This document shows positions 44,729 to 51,175 of a stretch of DNA of 64,000 nt, piece by piece (positions within the stretch are counted from its first letter, which is position 1; each line of letters begins with the position of its first letter). Position numbers and translations under genes: made by a program. The stretch comes from Chitinophagales bacterium. GTDB taxonomy: Bacteria > Bacteroidota > Bacteroidia > Chitinophagales > Chitinophagaceae. The stretch is from the NCBI GenBank assembly GCA_015654595.1, contig JAATGQ010000001.1, positions 1 to 64,000 of the forward strand, given 5' to 3'. Under the pieces are notes generated by a model. It had not been told where the DNA came from. It did not search any database and saw nothing but the letters and a program-made list of their open reading frames with translations.

Positions 44729-45391
44729 ATGATAAAAAAAGTACTCATAGCGGAAGATCACGAGACAGCTAATATCTCCTTACAAAAGACGTTGGATGAC
44801 CTGGGGATCAATGGATATCACTACGTCCACTATTGCGACGACGCCTTGACAAAAATAATAAAAGCCAGACAGGATAACGACACCTATGACCTGCTAATCA
44901 CCGATCTCTATTTCGAACCCGACCAGAACACCCAAAAGCTCCCAGACGGAACAGCACTCATCAAGGCAGCAAGAGAAATTCAGCCGGATCTCCGGGTCCT
45001 GGTTTTCTCTGCGGAAAACCAGGCTCATCTTATTAAAGCTCTTTTTGACGACCATGAAATAGACGGTTATGTTCGTAAGGCTAGGAACGATGCAAAAGAA
45101 CTCAAAGCAGCCATAGAAAAGATAGCCGCTAACCAACGCCATTTCCCCAGACATGATCCGCACCTGATCACCCCGCCAGATTACGAGTTCACCCCTTTCG
45201 ACAAGATCATTTTATCCCTTCTGACTCAGGGCGTGCAACAAAAGGATATCCCAGAGCACCTCAAACGGCAACAGATAAAACCATCAGGCTTAAGCAGCGT
45301 CGAGAAAAAGTTGAAAGAAATGCGTGAAGCATTGAATTTTACCAGCAACGCCCAGCTCATCGCCCATTGCAAGGATATGAAATTGATTTAG
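44729..45391 (+). CDS. Response regulator partner of the TPR kinase
   Basis: This 220-aa protein has a receiver domain beginning VLIAEDHETANISLQKTLDD, with the phospho-acceptor Asp in YDLLITDLYFEPD (about residue 57). The C-terminal part (KIILSLLTQGVQQKDIPEHL, LSSVEKKLKEMREALNFTSN) is an HTH resembling LuxR-type DNA binding. It follows the kinase gene by 6 bases. The palindrome that starts 4 bases past its stop, and its twin at 38535, are candidate binding sites. Confidence 0.82.
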   Translation: MIKKVLIAEDHETANISLQKTLDDLGINGYHYVHYCDDALTKIIKARQDNDTYDLLITDLYFEPDQNTQKLPDGTALIKAAREIQPDLRVLVFSAENQAHLIKALFDDHEIDGYVRKARNDAKELKAAIEKIAANQRHFPRHDPHLITPPDYEFTPFDKIILSLLTQGVQQKDIPEHLKRQQIKPSGLSSVEKKLKEMREALNFTSNAQLIAHCKDMKLI

Positions 45392-45395
45392 CCAT

Positions 45396-45441
45396 TTTAC
45401 GGTTTCCCGTAAAAAAAATTGTCAGCTAGTTTCTACTTTAG
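45396..45441 (+). promoter_or_regulatory. Palindrome plus -7 box before the small Cys-rich gene
   Basis: TTTACGG-TTTC-CCGTAAA (45396-45413) is followed 22 bases after its inner half-site by TACTTTAG (45434-45441). It is the twin of the site at 38535. Its position next to a response-regulator gene suggests activation by that protein. Confidence 0.6.
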
Positions 45442-45466
45442 TTTCAAAACCCCTAAACCCCCTTAA

Positions 45467-45691
45467 ATGAAATCATTATTATTGGCATGTCTGCTCTTTA
45501 CCACAACGACATGCTCTGTCACCGAAGCCGCACACAAAGATACCGTGTACGTCTGCGACAGCCCCAATGCAACACGATACCATTACAAACAAAATTGCAG
45601 GGGACTAAGCAACTGTAGCCACAGGATCATTGCCATGCCCTTGGAAAAAGCCCAGAAAAGCAACCTGACGTTGTGCAAATGGGAGCGCTGA
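45467..45691 (+). CDS. Small exported Cys-rich protein
   Basis: This 74-aa protein has a signal peptide MKSLLLACLLFTTTTCSVTE, then VYVCDSPNATRYHYKQNCRG, LSNCSHRIIAM, ending LTLCKWER. The YHY...CRGL..C.H pattern is found in small Bacteroidota proteins of unknown role with four Cys residues, likely disulphide bonded or metal binding. It has the palindrome promoter shared with the HNH operon. Confidence 0.68.
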   Translation: MKSLLLACLLFTTTTCSVTEAAHKDTVYVCDSPNATRYHYKQNCRGLSNCSHRIIAMPLEKAQKSNLTLCKWER

Positions 45692-45747
45692 GGCAGCCCG
45701 ATCGAGTTCGCCTGCCCCCGCACACTAACCAATAAACTACAATTCTA

Positions 45748-46005
45748 ATGGCAACAAATGTCTTAAACCAGGATTGGTCCGACTACGACGATAAAAAGAG
45801 ACGAGGCTTCTCCGATACCAAGGATTTCGCCTGTACCGAGCAATGGGAAATAAATTACCTCCTTTCAAAAATCAAAAGGCTCTATCCGTTATATCCTGAC
45901 CAACATATTCTTACGGCAATAGCCACCTGCTGCCAGACCCTTAAATCACCACACCCCAGAAAACCATTTGTAGAATGCGTCATGAAAAGACTGCGAGAGC
46001 AATAA
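45748..46005 (+). CDS. Small cytoplasmic protein of unknown function
   Basis: This 85-aa protein begins MATNVLNQDWSDYDDKKRRG and contains YLLSKIKRLYPLYPDQHILT, then AIATCCQTLKSPHPRKPFVE. It is helical and has no signal. It is 56 bases after the small Cys-rich gene and before a terminator, so probably the second gene of that unit. Function is unknown. Confidence 0.6.
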   Translation: MATNVLNQDWSDYDDKKRRGFSDTKDFACTEQWEINYLLSKIKRLYPLYPDQHILTAIATCCQTLKSPHPRKPFVECVMKRLREQ

Positions 46006-46010
46006 ACAAA

Positions 46011-46042
46011 AAGAACAGGCCCGCAAGACCTGTCCTTTTTTT
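46011..46042 (+). terminator. Terminator after the 85-aa gene
   Basis: GAACAGG / CCTGTCC with one mismatch and a 9-base loop, followed by T7. Confidence 0.65.
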
Positions 46043-46057
46043 ATATCCCAAGGGAAC

Positions 46058-46558
46058 TTATCGGATATTTATTCTCAGTCCTCTCAGCATTTCCCGCACC
46101 TCCTCGCTTTCCAAAATATACTCCCTAACCCATTCTCTGCGGTGACCGGGGACTTTTTCAATCTCTTCCAGTATAAACTGAAGATTCTCCAGCTTATTCA
46201 CCACGGCAGGCTTTGTATACTGTGTAATTGGCGCCTTCCATCCAAAAAAGGACCGGATCCTGTTCTTCCACTTTTTTCGCAGGTAATCGAAACAGAGATC
46301 CCGCGCCGCCTGGTATAACCATTTTTGCATGTCGGAGTAAGTCTGTATACCCGCCCTGGCATGAAACAGCAGATAAAAGACTTTCACAACAATGTCGTCA
46401 GCAGCAGACTTCTTACGCACAATACTCATGACAAAAAACAGAATAGAACTTCCCAGTCTGTTATAAATCCATCGTAGAGCCTCTCTTTCCCCCTCCCGAA
46501 ACGGTTCCATAACCGAGACCTCATTTAGTTCAACAGCAGCGTTTGCGTCGTTTTGCAT
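46058..46558 (-). CDS. Sigma-70-like (ECF) RNA polymerase sigma factor
   Basis: This is 166 aa from the ATG at 46558 (MQNDANAAVELNEVSVMEPF); frames from 46621 cross a terminator hairpin. Region 2 shows EGEREALRWIYNRLGSSILF, FVMSIVRKKSAADDIVVKVF and WLYQAARDLCFDYLRKKWK. The C-terminal part is short and a region 4 HTH is not clear, so it is divergent or truncated. It has an unusual leader with a hairpin and T-run. Confidence 0.68.
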   Translation of the reverse strand: MQNDANAAVELNEVSVMEPFREGEREALRWIYNRLGSSILFFVMSIVRKKSAADDIVVKVFYLLFHARAGIQTYSDMQKWLYQAARDLCFDYLRKKWKNRIRSFFGWKAPITQYTKPAVVNKLENLQFILEEIEKVPGHRREWVREYILESEEVREMLRGLRINIR

Positions 46559-46585
46559 TATTCGTAATTCAATTAGGTTTAGCTT

Positions 46586-46619
46586 AAAAAAGCCCCGCCT
46601 TATAGACATAAAGCGGGGC
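46586..46619 (-). terminator. Hairpin with T-run between upstream palindrome and sigma gene
   Basis: On the minus strand GCCCCGC / GCGGGGC (46619-46592) is followed by T6 (46591-46586), just before the sigma-factor start at 46558. In this direction it would stop transcripts before the gene, so it may act as an attenuator. Confidence 0.5.
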
Positions 46620-46630
46620 ACTCTCGAAAG

Positions 46631-46646
46631 TTACTGTTTCCAGTAA
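46631..46646 (-). promoter_or_regulatory. Variant palindrome TTACTG-TTTC-CAGTAA
   Basis: This has the same plan as TTACGG-TTTC-CCGTAA at 45396, including the TTTC spacer, with one changed base per half-site. About 21 bases downstream on the minus strand is TATGTCTA, a weak -7 box. It could place the sigma gene in the same regulon. Confidence 0.4.
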
Positions 46647-46747
46647 ACAACTAATCAAATACCAATAACCATTAAAACCTTTTTCCTATTTAGGCAAATA
46701 TAAAGGGGTTATTCCTATTTTTTAGTCAATAAAGATCGATAACCGAC

Positions 46748-46778
46748 CTTAATTATGCCCAAATTGGACATAATTAAG
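46748..46778. promoter_or_regulatory. 31-bp palindromic operator
   Basis: CTTAATTATG and CATAATTAAG flank CCAA-A-TTGG, 28 of 30 positions paired around A46763. A further TTTGGGCATAA at 46785-46795 is the inverse of 46753-46763. It lies in front of an HTH gene, a likely autoregulatory site. Confidence 0.6.
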
Positions 46779-46832
46779 ATACTATTTGGGCATAAACCAT
46801 TGTCTTCAATGAGGTTATGCGCATATTTGAGA

Positions 46833-47120
46833 ATGGCCCTGGAAGAAAAAATAAAAATCATGAAGCCTCTTTTAGATGCAGGAGGCATAAAATTATTCAA
46901 GGACCTATTTCAATACGTCCCTAAAAGCTCCGTCGCCAAAAAATTAGGAATAAAATACCACCGCTTTCTAAAACTAACGCAAAACCCACAGGACCTCCGA
47001 TACAGGGAAGTCTATTCTCTCGCACGGGTTTTAAACATAGACCCAATGATCCTCTCCAACCTGGTACACAACCAGATCAATCAAGGTAAACGCGGGGTAA
47101 AAAAGGTTAATTTAAAATAG
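46833..47120 (+). CDS. HTH-domain protein (XRE-like)
   Basis: This is 95 aa from MALEEKIKIMKPLLDAGGIK at 46833. Earlier in-frame ATGs at 46755 and 46809 would put the palindromic operator in the coding region and give an unlikely N-terminus. The HTH is VPKSSVAKKLGIKYHRFLKL and the second part (YSLARVLNIDPMILSNLVHN) fits small Bacteroidota DNA-binding proteins. Regulation by the palindrome upstream is likely. Confidence 0.65.
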   Translation: MALEEKIKIMKPLLDAGGIKLFKDLFQYVPKSSVAKKLGIKYHRFLKLTQNPQDLRYREVYSLARVLNIDPMILSNLVHNQINQGKRGVKKVNLK

Positions 47121-47131
47121 CCTTGCGTAAG

Positions 47132-47743
47132 CTATTTCGTATTCGACATATACAGCTGCAACCATTCTTTCAGTTGTAAAAGATTCTTGGTTGCCGTTTT
47201 CCTTAAAATATTTCGTTTATGTGTCGCCACAGTGGACTGTGAAATATTTAAGTTTTGTTCTATAACGGAACCGTCCACTCCTTGAAGCAAATATCCCAAG
47301 ACTTCAGTTTCCCTTTGCGTAAAGATCCCTTCTACCTGTGCCGCTTTTTGCGGCGACAACATCGGTTTCATACTTTCCTTTGTTCCAAGAAACTTTCTGA
47401 GATATATCTTGATCTCCTCTTCTTCTGACTCCTTTGACAAAAAATTAGGTATACCATAACCAATTAATGCCCGCCCATACAACACCTCGCTATGCATGGA
47501 AAAGATCAGGATATTCAACTTCGGATATAGCCGCCTGATATTTGGAAGAACATCCAGGCTCGACCCATCAGAAAGAACGATATCAAGGATCAAATGACTA
47601 TAGGACTTCTCTTTCAATTTTTTCATTAGCTCTGCAGAGCTTCTGACTTCATCGATATTCGTATAGCCGATATCCTTACATTGAAACCGTAGACCGCTTC
47701 TTACTATGCTGTGATTGTCTGCCAGAATAATTTTGACAGTCAT
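47132..47743 (-). CDS. LuxR/NarL-type response regulator
   Basis: This 203-aa protein starts MTVKIILADNHSIVRSGLRF, with the receiver Asp in HLILDIVLSDGSSLDVLPNI (near residue 54), and a C-terminal LuxR HTH: FTQRETEVLGYLLQGVDGSV, QSTVATHKRNILRKTATKN. There is no kinase next to it, so it is an orphan whose partner may be the TPR kinase or one elsewhere. It is convergent with the HTH gene at 46833. Confidence 0.9.
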   Translation of the reverse strand: MTVKIILADNHSIVRSGLRFQCKDIGYTNIDEVRSSAELMKKLKEKSYSHLILDIVLSDGSSLDVLPNIRRLYPKLNILIFSMHSEVLYGRALIGYGIPNFLSKESEEEEIKIYLRKFLGTKESMKPMLSPQKAAQVEGIFTQRETEVLGYLLQGVDGSVIEQNLNISQSTVATHKRNILRKTATKNLLQLKEWLQLYMSNTK

Positions 47744-48401
47744 AACAGATAATTTTTTATTCTTGTTTTAAAATCGTTTTCAGGAAACAGTCTTCAAGCA
47801 TAAGATGTTTGCCAGGCCTCATCTTCAGCCCAACCGACAGCGATAGAATAATCAATAACGATGTCTATAATAATTACTCCAAGATGATTGATTTAACTAT
47901 TCGTTTTTCACATAAATTTCAACATCGTCTACTCCACCCCGCGATTTTCCACTGCTGCCTACTTTTCGCAACTTCGATCACCAGTGTCAAACAACCAAGA
48001 TGCAACAAGAAGAAAAGAAGATTCAGGTACACGATAAAAGAGAAGATCTTAGCAGCAGTTTCCACGCCCTTCAACTCAGCGAAAACTCTTTCTGTATGTT
48101 CAAAAACGGCATATTGAATTCCCGCCTTACACTCGGAACTGAATTCGAAACCAGGAAAACAAAAAGCGTCCTTAACCCGATCGTTAAGGACGCCTCTTAA
48201 AAAAGTCAACCTATTTAGCAGCCTTGTCTGTACATTTCGTTCTACCTGCCTTTCAAAATGAAAGGCCAATCATGTTCTTTTGAAAATCTACCAGGTATAT
48301 CGCTTTCAACAACATTTTATAATTAACTGATAATCAAACAGCTAATATCTTTTGGTTCAAATGGGTCCAAATCTTGGCAATTTGGAGTCAAATCAAATTA
48401 A
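47744..48401. other. Long intergenic stretch with a strong hairpin
   Basis: No supported gene is seen in these 658 bases; open frames on both strands (47809-48117, 47919-48269) lack protein character. A terminator-like hairpin is at 48166-48193, with T5 on the minus strand. AT-rich DNA upstream of the porin (48300-48400) holds its promoter. Confidence 0.5.
48166..48193 (-). terminator. Strong hairpin with T-run on minus strand
   Basis: GCGTCCTTAAC / GTTAAGGACGC, 11 bp perfect with a 6-base loop, followed by T5 on the minus strand. No minus-strand gene ends just upstream, so the transcript it would end is unknown (possibly a small RNA). Confidence 0.6.
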
Positions 48402-49874
48402 TTGGAAATGAAAAAGGTATTGCTCCTATCTGCCTTTGCACTTTGTTCTCTTTTACTTCGTGCTCAACAGCCCGAACAAACAAATCACCAGGCTATAATC
48501 GATGAGATCCGACGCGAGATACTCGACTCTCTTAAAAAGAACCCTTCTTTCTTATATAAAGGCGGCGCCGCGCCCGTCGACACCACTCCGGCCCAGGCAG
48601 ACCCCTTTTCCTTTGGAGATTTTACCTGGATAAACGGGAACGACCGTCGTCATTCTGCACTGCTCGACAGCAAGTATTTTACAGGAACCTTCATGCTCGA
48701 CGCCAATTACAACTACTCCAACCGTAACCCGATCGACCATACCGTCGTAGGATCCACGGCACTGGCCCGTGAGAATGAATTCCAGATCTCTGACGTGGTC
48801 ATCGGTGGCGAGTTTCATGCCAACAATGTACGCGGTAAACTATTGACTCAATTTGGCACCCGCAGTACGGTCGTCCCCCGTAATGACCTGAGCACTTATC
48901 GCGGTCAGTATGACCTGGCTTCTGTCTATCGCTATATCAGCGAAGCTTATGGAGGCTATCACTTCAATGCACTGCACGGGATCAACGTAGACATGGGATT
49001 GTTTATGTCCTACGTTGGGCTTTTCTCTTACTATGCGAATGAAAACTGGGCTTACCAGCCATCCTTTACCTCCGACAACACACCCTGGTTCTTCAATGGG
49101 ATGCGCATCCAGATCTTTTTATCCGATAGATTAAAGATCGAACCCTGGATCATCAATGGCTGGCAGTCTTATGGCAAGTTCAATGAAATGCCAGGCTTCG
49201 GCGGTCAAATACTGTGGCGTCCCACAGAAGCGCTCCAGATTTTGTCCAACAACTATTACGGCACAGACGCAGCCGGTCTTCCCGGTCGCAAAAGGTTCCA
49301 TACGGACAACAGTTTTGAGATGCGCTACTATAACCACCCCGAATCCCATGGAATCAGCCGCGCAGCCTTCTCGGTCACAGGAGACCTTGGCTTCGAAACG
49401 GGTGACGGAGTCGTCGCCTTTGGCGGAGACAGCGCAAAACCCGCACAAAACTTTATCAGCGGAATGATCTACAACAGACTTTGGTTTAACCGGAACAAAT
49501 TTGGCTGGACAGTCGGCGGTGGTTTTATCCACAACCCCGGACGCTACCTGGTATTAGCCCCAACCGGCGACGCCAGCCCGCTCCCTAACCCCAATAATCC
49601 AACCCAAACAGAAGGAACACATCCGTTTACGGAAAATCCCGGCGACAAATTCGATGGCTGGGATGTGTCGACAACCTTCGACTGGCTGATCACGGATAAT
49701 ATCACCTGGCGGGTAGAGTTCGTAAACCGGCACTCAAGCGTACCCTACTTTGCAGGACACGGCGGGGTAACTTCTCCCACAGGCTATACCACAACAGCCA
49801 TCCCTGCTAACTGGCAGCCCGACCTCGTCAAGTCTGAATCCCGTGTCATTTTTGCACTGCTGGTAAGACTGTAA
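48402..49874 (+). CDS. Putative outer-membrane porin (BBP2-like)
   Basis: This 490-aa protein has a signal peptide (MEMKKVLLLSAFALCSLLLR, AQ) and then a long beta-barrel with alternating aromatic strands (FMLDANYNYSNRNPID, IDMGLFM-like YVGLFSYYANENWAYQ, TTFDWLITDNITWRVEF). It ends with a strand terminating in LVRL. The pattern matches the putative beta-barrel porin-2 family of Bacteroidota. A fragment of a paralogue is at 37322. A terminator follows. Confidence 0.85.
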   Translation: MEMKKVLLLSAFALCSLLLRAQQPEQTNHQAIIDEIRREILDSLKKNPSFLYKGGAAPVDTTPAQADPFSFGDFTWINGNDRRHSALLDSKYFTGTFMLDANYNYSNRNPIDHTVVGSTALARENEFQISDVVIGGEFHANNVRGKLLTQFGTRSTVVPRNDLSTYRGQYDLASVYRYISEAYGGYHFNALHGINVDMGLFMSYVGLFSYYANENWAYQPSFTSDNTPWFFNGMRIQIFLSDRLKIEPWIINGWQSYGKFNEMPGFGGQILWRPTEALQILSNNYYGTDAAGLPGRKRFHTDNSFEMRYYNHPESHGISRAAFSVTGDLGFETGDGVVAFGGDSAKPAQNFISGMIYNRLWFNRNKFGWTVGGGFIHNPGRYLVLAPTGDASPLPNPNNPTQTEGTHPFTENPGDKFDGWDVSTTFDWLITDNITWRVEFVNRHSSVPYFAGHGGVTSPTGYTTTAIPANWQPDLVKSESRVIFALLVRL

Positions 49875-49893
49875 AACCCTGAACCACTGAAAA

Positions 49894-49924
49894 GAAAGCG
49901 GAGCCCCCTCCGCTTTCTTTTTTT
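49894..49924 (+). terminator. Terminator after the porin
   Basis: GAAAGCGGAG / CTCCGCTTTC with a CCCC loop is followed by T7. Confidence 0.88.
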
Positions 49925-49938
49925 CCGTACTTTGGGCT

Positions 49939-51171
49939 ATGCAGCTTTACGACGCTCTTGCAGGTATCACTATTCTGGCAGCCTTATTTGGTTATATTAA
50001 TTATCGATTCATCCGCCTTCCAGACACGATAGGCGTCATGCTTATCTCGCTGGTCGCGTCATTAGCCGTAGTTGTACTGGGTATGCTCCGGCCCGAAATT
50101 TTCGAACAGGCGACCGCCTTTATCAGAAAGATAGATTTTTATACGGTCCTGGTAAAAGTCATGCTGGGATTCCTGCTCTTTGCCGGCGCGATACACCTTA
50201 ATGGCCGGGCATTAAAGGAAGCAAGAGTAGCCATATTAACCTTCTCAACGTTAAGCGTCCTCATAAGCACCACGCTCGTTGGCGGCCTGCTTTACTTTTT
50301 ATGCCATTTACTAAATCAACCTATTCCTCTCGTTTATTGTTTTTTGTTCGGCGCACTGATATCCCCCACCGATCCGATCGCAGTGCTTAGTATCCTCCGG
50401 CAGGCAGGAATCGCGCCCTCCCTTGAATTAAAGATCACCGGCGAATCGCTATTTAATGATGGCGTTGGCATCGTCGTTTTTCTTTGCATTTACCAGATCG
50501 CAGAAGCAGGACTTGGACAGCTTTCACTCTCTTCCGTCTTTTTGCTTTTTCTACAACAGGCTGGCGGAGGACTAGCCCTCGGCATCGCCCTCGGCTATCT
50601 CGGCTACCTGCTGCTCCGGCCTATCGATCACTACCAGGTGGAATTGATGATCACGATCGCCATCGTACTAGGCGGCAATATGCTGGCAGAACTACTGCAC
50701 GTCAGCGACCCGCTTGCCATGGTCATGGCAGGACTTATTACCGGGAATAAAACCCGGTTGAAAGGAATGAGTGAGATCTCAAGGGACTACATCGATAAAT
50801 TCTGGAGTATGGTCGACAACATGTTAAACGCGATCCTGTTTCTGCTGATCGGTCTTGAAATGCTGATCATCCCATTTAATCTACCCTTACTTTGGCTTGG
50901 ACTAAGCGCAATCCCGATCGTTCTTCTTGCACGATATATCTCTGTGCTACTTCCCATCGGCTTCCTTCGTCACAAAACCTGTTTTGAAAAAAATGCAGTC
51001 GGGCTCCTTACCTGGGGAGGACTGCGCGGCGGCCTGTCTGTCGCTTTAGCCCTCTCTGTGCCTGCCTCAATGTATGGGGAACACTTTGTTGCGATTACCT
51101 ATATCATCGTCCTGTTTTCTATTATCGCACAGGGACTGACCATCGGCAGACTTGCAAAACGTCTTGCTTAA
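49939..51171 (+). CDS. CPA1-family Na+/H+ antiporter (NhaP-like)
   Basis: This 410-aa protein has about twelve membrane helices. The family signatures are LISPTDPIAVLSILRQAG (with the exchange-site Asp), ITGESLFNDGVGIVVFL and the late TWGGLRGGLSVALALSVP. It exports Na+ or K+ in exchange for protons. No C-terminal regulatory domain is present. It follows the porin terminator and is convergent with an FtsX-type permease. Confidence 0.93.
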   Translation: MQLYDALAGITILAALFGYINYRFIRLPDTIGVMLISLVASLAVVVLGMLRPEIFEQATAFIRKIDFYTVLVKVMLGFLLFAGAIHLNGRALKEARVAILTFSTLSVLISTTLVGGLLYFLCHLLNQPIPLVYCFLFGALISPTDPIAVLSILRQAGIAPSLELKITGESLFNDGVGIVVFLCIYQIAEAGLGQLSLSSVFLLFLQQAGGGLALGIALGYLGYLLLRPIDHYQVELMITIAIVLGGNMLAELLHVSDPLAMVMAGLITGNKTRLKGMSEISRDYIDKFWSMVDNMLNAILFLLIGLEMLIIPFNLPLLWLGLSAIPIVLLARYISVLLPIGFLRHKTCFEKNAVGLLTWGGLRGGLSVALALSVPASMYGEHFVAITYIIVLFSIIAQGLTIGRLAKRLA

Positions 51172-51175
51172 CCCG

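Noticed and set aside
47809-48269. 102-aa plus and 116-aa minus frames in the gap before the porin
   Set aside because: They overlap each other on opposite strands, and both cross the terminator-like hairpin region or end at it. Composition is not convincing.
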